A DNA stretch of 64,000 nt from positions 96,796-160,795 of the forward strand of contig CAJFSS010000003.1 in the NCBI GenBank assembly GCA_904419745.1. Direction: 5' to 3'. Of this stretch, positions 30,466 through 39,557 are shown one piece after another. How positions within the stretch are numbered: the stretch's first letter is position 1; every line of letters starts with the position of its first letter. The notes beneath the pieces are model-generated. The model was not told the DNA's origin, did no database searches, and worked only from the letters and a program-made list of their open reading frames with translations. The translations under genes were made by a program, and so were the position numbers. This DNA comes from Candidatus Pseudoruminococcus merdavium (GTDB taxonomy: Bacteria > Bacillota > Clostridia > Oscillospirales > Ruminococcaceae).

Positions 30466-32592
30466 ATGTATAATTTTCAGATTTTTCAAAATGAAGTATG
30501 GGTTCCCAACAAAACAATCAATGCCTATTGCTGTATGACGGGCAGGGAATATGAAGTGGCGATTGCGGAAATTGCGGACGCTTATTGTGAGGCCAAACGC
30601 GACCAAACAATGGTACGTACAGCACAGGGGTGGACTTTTGAAACGCAACGGGCCCAATTCCATTTAGTTCCAAACCGTTACAACGACGCTTCCCAGGCAT
30701 GGGTACTTTCTTTCCGCATCAAACCCTTGCAGCAGGAGATTTCCCAGGGATTTTTTGAAGAACAGGAAAAGAAAATACTGTCTGAGGAGATGCAACGGGA
30801 AATATACCAGGTGTTGACAGCGTCTTTTCCAAAAGAAGAACCGCTCGCTATGGCAAAAATCAGCAAAACCATGGCGGATATGGGGTGCACTAAAGAACGG
30901 TATGGGTTTTCCAAGATGAAGACATTATTGGAACAGCTTCCATTCCTTACTTTGAAGGGCGAACTGCAGGGAGGGGTCATGCAGAGCCTAGTGACCATTC
31001 ATGCTGTGCCGGAATGGGACAAAGAAATGGATATCATTGCTTTTCCAAATGAATTGGATGAGCGACTGCCTGAAGAAATGCAGCGGGAAATATATCAGGT
31101 GTTGGCAGCGTCTTTTCCAAAAGAGGAACCGCTTGCTATGGCAAAAATCAGCAAAACCATGGCGGATATGGGGTGCACTAAAGAACGGTATGGATTTTCC
31201 AAGATGAAAACGCTATTGGAACAGCTCCCATTCCTCACGATGAGAGGTGAATTGCAGGGAGGGGTCATGCAGACCATTGTTACTCTTCATGTAATGCCGG
31301 AATGGGAAGCCGAAGAACCTTTGCAAGTGGAGAAACAGGGGTTAGAGGAAAATACGCTCCCCGTGGAATTGGACAATACAGTCAATCTTCCCCAAAAGAC
31401 TCTGAACAACTTGAATCTTGCAGTAACTGGTATGGAACAGGCACCTTCGGATGAAATACTTCAAGCGCTGCATGCGGGATTTCATACTGCCCGCCAGGAA
31501 AATACCATACAAATGCACAACGGGGCCTATATATTTTCTACCGGGTTATGGAGTCCGGATGGAAAGCAGGTCATTGCGTCCATTAAGCCTACGACATTTG
31601 GCCCTTATCGCTGGTATTTAAACTTTGCAGGAGTTATCCAGGATACAGAGTCCGTTTCTCCGGGAAAAGCACTGGAGCGGTTTGCTTTCCTTGGTTCCTG
31701 GCCGAGTTTTTTGGAGCAGCTTGCTGGCAAAGCATTGCCCGAACCATGGGATTTTAAGGAGAGTTCCCAGAAAAGTAATTTCATATTAAAAAAGTATATC
31801 CAGTATACATTTTACCGGCTCTCTTTGGAGGACAAAATCTGTATCTCAGAGGATCGTCGCTTTGCAGCGTTTAATACGGGATTGGTAACACCTTATTTTG
31901 ATGATATTTATGCCTGCTTTGAACCGCAGGAAGAACATGCGGGGGTGACATGGCGTTTTATTGATTTCTGCACTGCAGCGGCTAGAGGATTGGGAAAACG
32001 TCTCGTGGATTGTTTTTCTCCACTTCCGGAACCGGCTTCCTATTTTGAACGTAAGGAAGACCTTCTGTTTGACCTGGAAAAAGATTTGCATACAGATTAT
32101 GAGCACATTATCCTTGACAATCTGCCGCGACTTCCACTGGGGTTCGTTCGTGAAGAATGCCGCGGCAGCGAGGAAGCGCTCTCCCTGATCTCCAGTTTGG
32201 AGAGTACCAATGACTGGAAAAAGAAAAGGGAGATTTACCGGGAACTGAGTGATTTTATTGGAGAGACGCCAAAACTGTACAACCGCATGAGAAACCGGTT
32301 GGAAGACGCCATTAAATTGGCAAGAAAACAGGTTCGTTGGAATTTTAAAACGGCAATTCCCTGCTATTTTCCTACAGGAAATACCATGAGCCTGATGTTG
32401 CCTTTGGCATTGCAGGATGAACGGAAAACTGATGTAGCATTGGTTGTGGAGCTGACCCGATCCGGAAATTATCAGGGGCAGACCATTTTAACTCTTCAGC
32501 AGGCCTATGTAGACGGACGTCTGCTCTGCCGTCCAAACAGCGAATGGCTGGATGTGCGGGAAATCCAGGAAGAGGAGGAAACAGATGAGTAG
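30466..32592 (+). CDS. DUF3825 protein with tandem OST-HTH/LOTUS-like domains
   Basis: 708 residues from ATG 30466 (AAGGGG six bases upstream). After an N-terminal region of about 100 residues come two near-identical 80-residue units, residues about 106-185 and 202-281. Each has the pattern of OST-HTH/LOTUS winged-helix domains (MAKISKTMADMG then YGFSKMKTLLEQLPFL). A linker and a middle region follow, and the C-terminal part matches DUF3825: FNTGLVTPYFDDIYACF, MLPLALQDERKTDVALVVEL and TILTLQQAYVDGRLLCRP. OST-HTH domains are predicted RNA binders and DUF3825 proteins may act in RNA metabolism or stress; the biochemical role is unknown. Monocistronic. Confidence 0.82.
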   Translation: MYNFQIFQNEVWVPNKTINAYCCMTGREYEVAIAEIADAYCEAKRDQTMVRTAQGWTFETQRAQFHLVPNRYNDASQAWVLSFRIKPLQQEISQGFFEEQEKKILSEEMQREIYQVLTASFPKEEPLAMAKISKTMADMGCTKERYGFSKMKTLLEQLPFLTLKGELQGGVMQSLVTIHAVPEWDKEMDIIAFPNELDERLPEEMQREIYQVLAASFPKEEPLAMAKISKTMADMGCTKERYGFSKMKTLLEQLPFLTMRGELQGGVMQTIVTLHVMPEWEAEEPLQVEKQGLEENTLPVELDNTVNLPQKTLNNLNLAVTGMEQAPSDEILQALHAGFHTARQENTIQMHNGAYIFSTGLWSPDGKQVIASIKPTTFGPYRWYLNFAGVIQDTESVSPGKALERFAFLGSWPSFLEQLAGKALPEPWDFKESSQKSNFILKKYIQYTFYRLSLEDKICISEDRRFAAFNTGLVTPYFDDIYACFEPQEEHAGVTWRFIDFCTAAARGLGKRLVDCFSPLPEPASYFERKEDLLFDLEKDLHTDYEHIILDNLPRLPLGFVREECRGSEEALSLISSLESTNDWKKKREIYRELSDFIGETPKLYNRMRNRLEDAIKLARKQVRWNFKTAIPCYFPTGNTMSLMLPLALQDERKTDVALVVELTRSGNYQGQTILTLQQAYVDGRLLCRPNSEWLDVREIQEEEETDE
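30781..31019 (+). repeat. Intragenic direct repeat, copy 1
   Basis: A 239-base segment encoding the first OST-HTH-like unit. It recurs 288 bases downstream, in frame, with only scattered mostly synonymous differences. Confidence 0.9.
31069..31307 (+). repeat. Intragenic direct repeat, copy 2
   Basis: Second copy of the 239-base unit. The period of 288 bases is exactly 96 codons, and roughly nine in ten bases match by eye. Confidence 0.9.
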
Positions 32593-32727
32593 CCTTGGGA
32601 AACACTGCTGGACAGGTGGGATATTTTCCAATGCATTTGAGGTTCGTGTAAAATTTACAATTTCGCTGTGTAAAATATTTTAAAGGTAGATATCTGCACG
32701 AAAAAAACAGAATTTGCGGACAATCAA

Positions 32728-32756
32728 TTGAATTTTGCTTCGCAATCCATTAAAAT
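32728..32756 (+). promoter_or_regulatory. Putative purE operon promoter
   Basis: TTGAAT and TAAAAT with a 17-base spacer. Confidence 0.55.
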
Positions 32757-32904
32757 AAGGTTGTGTAAATCACAGATGAGAGGGGCTTTTGTCTTATGCC
32801 GATTGGGTTTGCGGAGGCTTTCAGCAGATGTCCGGTTTATACCGGCCTTTCCGAACAGGGCCTATTTGCAGGCATTTTGACAAAGGCAGGATAATTGTAT
32901 CAAC

Positions 32905-32940
32905 AAAAGGGCTTGGGAAATCTCCAACGCCCTTTTCTAT
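32905..32940 (+). terminator. Intrinsic terminator in the purE leader
   Basis: AAAAGGGC-TTGG pairs with CCAA-GCCCTTTT (one bulged C, loop GAAATCT), followed by TTTTCTATTTT. It lies 39 bases before the purE start, so it must be read through or bypassed for expression. Confidence 0.8.
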
Positions 32941-32978
32941 TTTGATGTTTCAATTTATCATAAAGGAGAATGATTTGG

Positions 32979-33485
32979 ATGGCAAGCTGCAAAAAAGTAG
33001 CAATTATTATGGGCAGCGACAGTGACCTGCCAGTTGTAAAAGGTGCGATTTCTACACTAAAAGAACTGGATATCCCGGTAGAAGTCCATGTAATGTCCGC
33101 ACACAGAACTCCAAGTCTTGCAAGCGATTTTGCCACCAATGCACGGGATAACGGTGTGGGCGTCATTATTGCAGCAGCAGGTATGGCGGCCCACCTTGCG
33201 GGAGTCCTTGCCGCCCATACCACTCTTCCGGTGATTGGAATCCCGGTGAAATCCGGCGGCCTTGGGGGACTTGACGCCCTGCTTGCTACCGTTCAGATGC
33301 CATCCGGAATCCCAGTGGCAACCGTTGCAGTTGACGGGGCAAAAAATGCAGCGTTTTTGGCGGCACAGATTCTCGGAGTGGAAAATGAAGAGATCGCAGC
33401 AAAACTCGGTGAACGCAAGGCAAAAATGATTGAAGAAGTTATTCAAAAAGATAAAAAACTACAGGAAGAGGTTGAGAGAATATGA
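32979..33485 (+). CDS. purE: 5-(carboxyamino)imidazole ribonucleotide mutase PurE
   Basis: Class I or class II PurE, 168 residues. GSDSDLPVV near the N-terminus and [12 protein letters not shown] are the substrate-binding signatures; [26 protein letters not shown] completes the active site. It interconverts N5-CAIR and CAIR, or carboxylates AIR directly; no purK is seen in the window, so which reaction applies is open. The start at 32979 has AAAGGAG ten bases upstream; an in-frame ATG nine bases earlier is too close. Its stop overlaps purC (ATGA). Confidence 0.95.
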   Translation: MASCKKVAIIMGSDSDLPVVKGAISTLKELDIPVEVHVMSAHRTPSLASDFATNARDNGVGVIIAAAGMAAHLAGVLAAHTTLPVIGIPVKSGGLGGLDALLATVQMPSGIPVATVAVDGAKNAAFLAAQILGVENEEIAAKLGERKAKMIEEVIQKDKKLQEEVERI

Positions 33486-34192
33486 AAAAGTTAGAGCAGC
33501 TGTATGAGGGAAAGGCAAAAAAGGTCTTTAAAACCGACGATCCAGAACTCTATATTGTCGATTATAAAGATGACGCCACTGCCTTTAATGGACAAAAGAA
33601 AGGGACAATTGAAAACAAGGGGGTTGTCAACAACCGTGTTTCCAACTACTTGATGAAAATGCTTGAGGAAAAGGGGATCCCAACCCACTATGTCGAGGAA
33701 ATTTCTGACCGTGAGACCATTGTGAAGAAGGTGGAAATTATCCCCTTGGAAGTAATCGTACGCAATATTGCGGCAGGTTCTCTTTCCAAGCGCCTGGGGC
33801 TTCCGGAAGGAACCAAGATGGCAAAGACGGTTTTGGAATATTCCTACAAGGATGATGCACTCGGCGACCCGATGATTAACGATTACCATATTTTTGCCCT
33901 TGGTATTGTCACCAAAGAGGAACTGGATTTAATTGCAAATTATGCGTTTAAAATCAATGATTACCTGACAGAATTTTTTGCGGGTATCGGCATTGAACTT
34001 GTGGATTTCAAAATTGAATTTGGAAAAACCAGCGATGGCAAAATTATTTTGGCGGATGAAATTTCTCCGGATACCTGCCGCTTCTGGGATGCCAAAACCC
34101 ACGAAAAGCTGGATAAGGATCGCTTCCGCAGGGATATGGACAATGTCGATGAGGGATACAAAGAGATAATGAAGAGACTCTTCGGAGGCTAA
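33482..34192 (+). CDS. purC: SAICAR synthetase PurC
   Basis: Adds aspartate to CAIR using ATP, 236 residues. [19 protein letters not shown] at the N-terminus, [21 protein letters not shown] and [14 protein letters not shown] are family signatures. The ATG overlaps the purE stop by four bases, so translation is coupled. It is followed by a gap of 200 bases before the PurF-like gene in which no clear terminator was recognised. Confidence 0.96.
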   Translation: MKKLEQLYEGKAKKVFKTDDPELYIVDYKDDATAFNGQKKGTIENKGVVNNRVSNYLMKMLEEKGIPTHYVEEISDRETIVKKVEIIPLEVIVRNIAAGSLSKRLGLPEGTKMAKTVLEYSYKDDALGDPMINDYHIFALGIVTKEELDLIANYAFKINDYLTEFFAGIGIELVDFKIEFGKTSDGKIILADEISPDTCRFWDAKTHEKLDKDRFRRDMDNVDEGYKEIMKRLFGG

Positions 34193-34392
34193 TCCGGACA
34201 GAATATGTGATAGGGTAAGGGCAAAGCACAAATACTTTGCCCTTTCCACATTCTTTCCGTAGAAAGAGACACGGGAAAGTTTGTCTGTAAATGATAGAGT
34301 CGTTGATAGCCGGGTTTGAAGTCCCGATGGATTTTAAAATAGCTGGAAAACAAAACATAGGATTGACGTAAACCAACAGGGAGGTTTTACTT

Positions 34393-35802
34393 TTGGGCGG
34401 TTTGTTTGGAGTTGTATCAAAAAAAGATTGTGTAATGGATTTGTTTTTTGGGACTGACTACCATTCCCATCTTGGCACAAGACGCGGTGGATTGGCTGTC
34501 TATAATTCCATTGACGGGTTTAACCGCTCCATTCACAACATTGAAAATTCCCCGTTCCGTACAAAGTTTGAAAGCGATGTCGGCGAGATGCAGGGGAATA
34601 TGGGAATCGGCTGTATCAGTGATACGGAGCCCCAGCCGCTTATTATCCGTTCCCACCTGGGCAATTATGCCATTACTACAGTTGGGCGTATCAATAATAT
34701 GGACAAGCTCGTCAAAATGCTGTTTCAAGAGGGGAACATCCATTTTCTGGAGATGAGTGGAGGAGACGTCAATGCCACAGAATTGGTGGCGGCGCTGATT
34801 AACCAGAAAGAAAGCATTGTTGAGGGAATTCGGTATGCTCAGCAGTGTATTGAGGGCTCCATGACCATGATTCTGATGACAGCGCAGGGATTGTATGCGG
34901 CCAGGGATTTCATGGGGAGAACGCCGCTTGTGATTGGCCATAAAGAGGGAGCATACTGCGTGGCGTTTGAATCCTTCTCCTATTTAAACCTCGGCTATCA
35001 TGATGAAAGAGAAATCGGCCCAGGTGAAATAGTGTTTATGACGCCGGATGGGCTGCAAACGGTTGCTGAACCGCAAAAACAGATGAAAATCTGTACATTT
35101 CTGTGGACTTATTACGGCTATACCACTTCTGCTTATGAAGGGGTTAATGTCGAAATGATGCGCTATGAATGCGGAAAACTTCTTGCACGCAGGGATAAAG
35201 GGGTAGAAGTTGATTTTGTTGCAGGTATTCCGGACTCCGGTACCGCACATGCCATCGGCTATGCCAATGAGTCCGGCATTCCGTTTGCCCGCCCATTTAT
35301 TAAGTACACACCGACTTGGCCGCGCAGTTTTATGCCCCAGAACCAGTCAGTTCGGAACCTGATTGCCCATATGAAACTGATCCCGATTGACGCTTTAATC
35401 CGGGATAAAAAACTGCTGTTTATTGACGACTCCATTGTGCGTGGGACACAGACCAGGGAAACAGTGGAATTCCTCTATTCCAGTGGGGCGAAAGAGGTGC
35501 ATATCCGCTCTGCCTGTCCGCCAATTATGTTTGGGTGCAAATACCTCAACTTTTCCCGCTCTACATCCGAATATGATTTGATTACCCGTCGGGTAATTGA
35601 TGAGATTGAAGGTGGAAAAGCGGATTATGATTTTGAGAAATACTGTCAACGCGATACCGAGGAGCATCAGGAAATGGTGAACCGGATTGCGCAGAAGCTC
35701 AACTTTACGTCTTTGAAATACCATGAATTGGAGGATGTCATTGCTTCCATTGGAATTGAACCGTGCAAGCTGTGCACCTATTGTTGGAATGGGAAAGAGT
35801 AA
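34393..35802 (+). CDS. PurF-like amidophosphoribosyltransferase lacking the N-terminal cysteine
   Basis: 469 residues with a class II glutamine amidotransferase-like N-terminal half and a phosphoribosyltransferase C-terminal half. The PRPP motif LLFIDDSIVRGTQTRETV is intact, and cysteines near the end (CKLCTYC) recall the iron-sulfur ligands of Bacillus PurF. The protein starts GGLFGVVSKKD after TTG 34393, whereas PurF has an essential Cys directly after Met (CGIFG). The conserved HRGQ and HNGNL motifs are also replaced (TRRGGLA, SHLGNYA). The start is well set by AGGGAGG, so no upstream Cys can be gained. It may use ammonia, or be a paralogue beside a true PurF elsewhere. Confidence 0.85.
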   Translation: MGGLFGVVSKKDCVMDLFFGTDYHSHLGTRRGGLAVYNSIDGFNRSIHNIENSPFRTKFESDVGEMQGNMGIGCISDTEPQPLIIRSHLGNYAITTVGRINNMDKLVKMLFQEGNIHFLEMSGGDVNATELVAALINQKESIVEGIRYAQQCIEGSMTMILMTAQGLYAARDFMGRTPLVIGHKEGAYCVAFESFSYLNLGYHDEREIGPGEIVFMTPDGLQTVAEPQKQMKICTFLWTYYGYTTSAYEGVNVEMMRYECGKLLARRDKGVEVDFVAGIPDSGTAHAIGYANESGIPFARPFIKYTPTWPRSFMPQNQSVRNLIAHMKLIPIDALIRDKKLLFIDDSIVRGTQTRETVEFLYSSGAKEVHIRSACPPIMFGCKYLNFSRSTSEYDLITRRVIDEIEGGKADYDFEKYCQRDTEEHQEMVNRIAQKLNFTSLKYHELEDVIASIGIEPCKLCTYCWNGKE

Positions 35803-35965
35803 AGATCCTAGTGGAAAGAAATCGGGCATGGTGTGAAAAAACACCATGTAGAGTAATTTTTCCTGAAAGTTGGTCAAAAACTACCCTTTTCATATTGGCT
35901 TCGCGTGAGAAGGGTTTGGAATGAAAAATATGATGCCGGCGCGAAGCGGCGGAATGGAGCAAAGA

Positions 35966-37000
35966 ATGAAAAGTTACAGTGACAGCTACAAAGCAGCAGG
36001 TGTGGATGTGACTGCTGGCTACAAAGCAGTGGAATTGATGAAAAACCATGTCAAACGTACTGTGATTCCAGGGGTTCTTTCTGGAATTGGCGGTTTTGGC
36101 GGACTCTTTGAGCTGGATATGCAGGGGTATCAGCATCCGGTACTGGTGTCCGGTACGGATGGAGTCGGCACCAAGCTGAAACTCGCTATGATGCTTGACA
36201 AACACGATACCATTGGCATCGACTGTGTTGCCATGTGTGTGAACGATATTATCTGTTCCGGCGCAAAACCCCTGATTTTCCTCGATTATATTGCCATTGG
36301 AAAAAATATTCCGGAAAAAGTGGCGGAAATCGTTGCGGGCGTAGCAGAAGGCTGTGTTCAGTCCGGTTGTGCGCTTGTTGGCGGAGAAACCGCAGAGCAT
36401 CCGGGGATGATGCCGGACGATGACTACGATTTGGCAGGCTTTTCTGTTGGAATTGTGGAGAAAGATCGCATCATTGACGGCAGCAAACTCAAAGCAGGAG
36501 ACGCAATCATCGGACTTGCCTCCACAGGAGTCCACTCCAATGGTTTTTCCCTGGTACGCAAGGTCTTTGATATTGAACATGCAGATTTGACCACCCCACG
36601 TGAGGAACTCGGCGGAAAAGGGCTTGGGGAGACTTTGCTTGCGCCAACCAAACTCTATGTCAAATCCATCCTCGCTTTGTATGATCAGGTGGAAATAAAA
36701 TCCTTGACCCATATTACGGGCGGCGGGTTTTATGAGAATGTCCCAAGAGGGCTTCCGGAAAACCTGATGGCAAAAATCGACAAGAAAGCATTGAAGATCC
36801 TCCCAATTTTCGATTTGATCCAGAAAACGGGAAATATTTCTGAACATGATATGTTTAACACCTTCAATATGGGTACCGGTATGTGCGTTTTTGTTGCCAA
36901 AGAGGATGCAGAGAAAGCAGTGGAAATCCTGCGTGCCAATGGGGAAGACGCCAATATCATCGGTGAAGTTGCGGAAGGAAACGGTGTAGAGATATGCTAA
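35966..37000 (+). CDS. purM: Phosphoribosylformylglycinamidine cyclo-ligase PurM
   Basis: AIR synthetase, about 344 residues. The N-terminus [20 protein letters not shown] matches the family. Further marks are [12 protein letters not shown] (ATP loop), [29 protein letters not shown] and [14 protein letters not shown]. The ATG at 35966 has GGAG six bases upstream; another ATG at 35921 after GAGAAGGG is in frame and would add 15 residues. A CATGGTGT/ACACCATG hairpin without a T-run lies upstream (35827-35848). The 3' end overlaps purN by seven bases. Confidence 0.95.
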   Translation: MKSYSDSYKAAGVDVTAGYKAVELMKNHVKRTVIPGVLSGIGGFGGLFELDMQGYQHPVLVSGTDGVGTKLKLAMMLDKHDTIGIDCVAMCVNDIICSGAKPLIFLDYIAIGKNIPEKVAEIVAGVAEGCVQSGCALVGGETAEHPGMMPDDDYDLAGFSVGIVEKDRIIDGSKLKAGDAIIGLASTGVHSNGFSLVRKVFDIEHADLTTPREELGGKGLGETLLAPTKLYVKSILALYDQVEIKSLTHITGGGFYENVPRGLPENLMAKIDKKALKILPIFDLIQKTGNISEHDMFNTFNMGTGMCVFVAKEDAEKAVEILRANGEDANIIGEVAEGNGVEIC

Positions 37001-37620
37001 ATATTGCAGTCCTCGTTTCCGGCGGCGGGACGAATTTGCAGGCACTGATCGACGCGGAGCATGCCGGGAAAATCAAAAACGGGAAAATCACCTGCGTGAT
37101 TTCTTCCAGCCCGGACGCCTATGCGCTGGAACGTGCCAAAAACAACGGGATTGCTACAAAAGTTGTGCGCCGGAAGGATTATCCAGATCGCAGGGCTTAT
37201 AGCCAGGCCATCGTGGAAGTTCTGCAGGAAGTAAAGGCAGATCTGGTTGTCTATGCAGGATTTATGGTGATCCTGGATGAAGTGGTGGCAAGAGCATTTC
37301 CAAATAAGATGATGAACGTCCATCCGGCATTGATCCCAAGTTTTTGCGGCAAGGGATTTTACGGCCTGCATGTCCATGAGGCGGTTCTGGAAGCAGGCGT
37401 CAAACTGACGGGTGCAACTGTACATTTTGTCAATGAGGTATGCGACGGCGGCCCCATTATCCTACAAAAGGCAGTGGAAGTGCAGGAAGATGATACTCCG
37501 GAAACCCTGCAGCGCCGCGTGATGGAGCAGGCAGAATGGGAAATTCTCCCTAAAGCGGTTTCTCTGTTCTGCCAGGGGAGAATTACCGTACAGGGCAATA
37601 AGACAAAAATCAGCCGATAA
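36994..37620 (+). CDS. purN: Phosphoribosylglycinamide formyltransferase PurN
   Basis: Folate-dependent GAR transformylase, 208 residues. [16 protein letters not shown] binds the phosphate, and [18 protein letters not shown] carries the catalytic Asn/His pair with [28 protein letters not shown] includes the conserved Asp. The start lies inside the end of purM, implying coupled translation. Followed after 15 bases by the IMP cyclohydrolase gene. Confidence 0.95.
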   Translation: MLNIAVLVSGGGTNLQALIDAEHAGKIKNGKITCVISSSPDAYALERAKNNGIATKVVRRKDYPDRRAYSQAIVEVLQEVKADLVVYAGFMVILDEVVARAFPNKMMNVHPALIPSFCGKGFYGLHVHEAVLEAGVKLTGATVHFVNEVCDGGPIILQKAVEVQEDDTPETLQRRVMEQAEWEILPKAVSLFCQGRITVQGNKTKISR

Positions 37621-37635
37621 CGGGGAGGAATCCAT

Positions 37636-38349
37636 ATGAAAGCGAAATGTCTGAAAGAAGAAGTAAAGGGTAATACCTATCCTGGACGTGGGATTATTAT
37701 TGGAAAGAGCGAGGATGGAAACCATGCGGTCATCGCCTATTTCATCATGGGACGTAGTGAAAACAGCCGCAACCGTGTGTTTGTGACCGAGGGTGAGGGC
37801 ATCCGTACCCAGGCCTTTGACCCGAGCAAACTCTCCGATCCATCCCTGATTATCTACGCTCCAGTGCGAGTATTGGGCAATCGGACGATTGTGACAAATG
37901 GCGATCAGACCGATACAGTTTATGATTTTCTCAAAGAGGGAAAGAGCTTTGAGGACGCCCTGCGTACCCGTACCTTTGAGCCGGACGGCCCGAACTTTAC
38001 TCCGCGTATTTCCGGGCTTGTTACATTGGAGAACGGAGAGTTCTCCTATCAGCTCTCAATCCTGAAAAGTGCCGATGGGGATGAGTCCTCCACCCGCCGC
38101 TATTTCTTTGAGTATACCGGACCACGTGCAAAAGAGGGGCACTTTATCCATACATACCAGTGTGATGGAAACCCCATCCCCTCCTTTGAAGGGGAACCAA
38201 CAACAGTTACCATTTCTGGAGATATCGACTCCTTTACCAAGGAGTTGTGGGAAAATTTAAATGAGGACAATAAGGTTTCCCTGTTTGTCCGCTATATTTC
38301 TCTGAGCGATGGGAGCTATGAAACCCGCATCGTCAACAAAAACGCTTAA
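37636..38349 (+). CDS. purO: IMP cyclohydrolase, PurO type
   Basis: 237 residues of the archaeal-type IMP cyclohydrolase family (IMP_cyclohyd), which closes FAICAR to IMP. The N-terminus YPGRGIIIGKSEDGNHAVIAYFIMGRSENSRNRVF is characteristic, and the Ntn-hydrolase-like fold is expected. AGGAGG-like CGGGGAGGA precedes the ATG. Its neighbour encodes only the transformylase half of PurH, so the two together replace the bifunctional PurH of most bacteria. PurO assignment comes from sequence pattern and context. Confidence 0.9.
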   Translation: MKAKCLKEEVKGNTYPGRGIIIGKSEDGNHAVIAYFIMGRSENSRNRVFVTEGEGIRTQAFDPSKLSDPSLIIYAPVRVLGNRTIVTNGDQTDTVYDFLKEGKSFEDALRTRTFEPDGPNFTPRISGLVTLENGEFSYQLSILKSADGDESSTRRYFFEYTGPRAKEGHFIHTYQCDGNPIPSFEGEPTTVTISGDIDSFTKELWENLNEDNKVSLFVRYISLSDGSYETRIVNKNA

Positions 38350-38362
38350 GGAGGAACTTTTC

Positions 38363-39538
38363 ATGGCAAAGGAACTTGAACTCAAGTATGGATGTAACCC
38401 GAATCAGAAACCATCCAGGATTTTCATGAAAGAAGGGGAGCTCCCCATTACCGTATTAAACGGCCGTCCAGGTTATATCAACTTTATGGATGCGCTCAAT
38501 TCCTGGCAGTTGGTTCGGGAACTGAAAGCGGCTACTGGACTTCCGGCAGCAGCTTCTTTCAAGCATGTCAGCCCGGCAGGTGCTGCGGTCGGTACTCCGC
38601 TGGACGAGACCATGCGCCAGATTTACTTTGTAGGGGATTTGGAACTTTCTCCGATTGCCTGTGCCTATGCGCGTGCCCGCGGTGCAGATCGCATGTCCTC
38701 TTATGGCGATTTTATCGCTCTCTCCGATGAGTGCGATGAGGTGACCGCCCGCCTGATTAGCCGTGAGGTTTCCGACGGTGTGATTGCCCCCTCCTATTCG
38801 GATGCAGCGTTGGAAATTCTGAAAAAGAAACGCAAGGGCAGCTATAATGTCATTCAGATTGACCCGGAATATGTCCCGGCCGCTACCGAACAGCGGGATA
38901 TTTTTGGCATCACCTTTGAACAGGGCAGGAATGAACTACATATCAGCGATGAGCTGTTTGCCAACATTGTCACTGAAAACAAGGATCTCCCGGAAAATGC
39001 AAAACGGGATATGATCCTCTCCATGATCACGCTCAAGTACACCCAGTCCAACTCTGTCTGCTATGTTAAAGATGGACAGGCTATTGGGATTGGAGCGGGA
39101 CAGCAGTCCAGAATCCACTGTACCCGCCTTGCCGGAAATAAGGCGGATATCTGGTTTTTGCGCCAGCATCCGAAAGTCCTTGGCCTCCAGTTTGTCGATA
39201 AAATCCGCCGGGCAGACCGTGATAACGCCATCGACGTGTATATCTCCGACGATTACATGGACGTGCTGGCGGATGGCGCCTGGGAGCAAACTTTCAAGGT
39301 GAAACCGGAACCCCTCACCAGGGAGGAAAAAGCGGAGTGGCTGAAAAAACTCGACGGCGTTACCCTTGGTTCGGACGCGTTCTTCCCGTTTGGGGACAAT
39401 ATTGAGCGCGCGCACCGCAGCGGCGTAAAATATATCGCGCAGCCGGGCGGCTCGATTCGCGACGACCATGTCATTGATACCTGCAATAAATACGGGATTG
39501 TCATGGCATTTACCGGTATCCGCTTGTTCCACCACTAA
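38363..39538 (+). CDS. purH: Stand-alone AICAR transformylase (PurH C-terminal half)
   Basis: 391 residues matching only the formyltransferase part of PurH; the N-terminal IMP cyclohydrolase domain (MGS-like) is missing. Marks are LKYGCNPNQKPSR, AAASFKHVSPAGAAVG (with the catalytic Lys-His), SNSVCYVKDGQAIGIGAGQQSRIHC and SDAFFPFGDNIERA. It formylates AICAR using 10-formyl-THF. ATG 38363 has AAGGAGG upstream. The symbol purH is used for the activity; the gene is the split form paired with purO. Confidence 0.93.
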   Translation: MAKELELKYGCNPNQKPSRIFMKEGELPITVLNGRPGYINFMDALNSWQLVRELKAATGLPAAASFKHVSPAGAAVGTPLDETMRQIYFVGDLELSPIACAYARARGADRMSSYGDFIALSDECDEVTARLISREVSDGVIAPSYSDAALEILKKKRKGSYNVIQIDPEYVPAATEQRDIFGITFEQGRNELHISDELFANIVTENKDLPENAKRDMILSMITLKYTQSNSVCYVKDGQAIGIGAGQQSRIHCTRLAGNKADIWFLRQHPKVLGLQFVDKIRRADRDNAIDVYISDDYMDVLADGAWEQTFKVKPEPLTREEKAEWLKKLDGVTLGSDAFFPFGDNIERAHRSGVKYIAQPGGSIRDDHVIDTCNKYGIVMAFTGIRLFHH

Positions 39539-39557
39539 TCGACGGAGGGTACAGAGG

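Larger units (their letters stand above)
32593..32978 (+). other. Upstream and leader region of the purine operon
   Basis: About 385 bases without a gene. It contains a promoter (32728-32756), short hairpins such as CCGG-TTTATA-CCGG (about 32833) and GCCT-ATTTGC-AGGC (about 32862), and an intrinsic terminator (32905-32940) ahead of purE. This is an attenuator-like layout. The canonical purine riboswitch and ZTP riboswitch cores were looked for and not found. Confidence 0.5.

Noticed and set aside
35738..37045. 435-codon minus-strand frame opposite purM
   Set aside because: Shadow of purM, without a ribosome site or family pattern.
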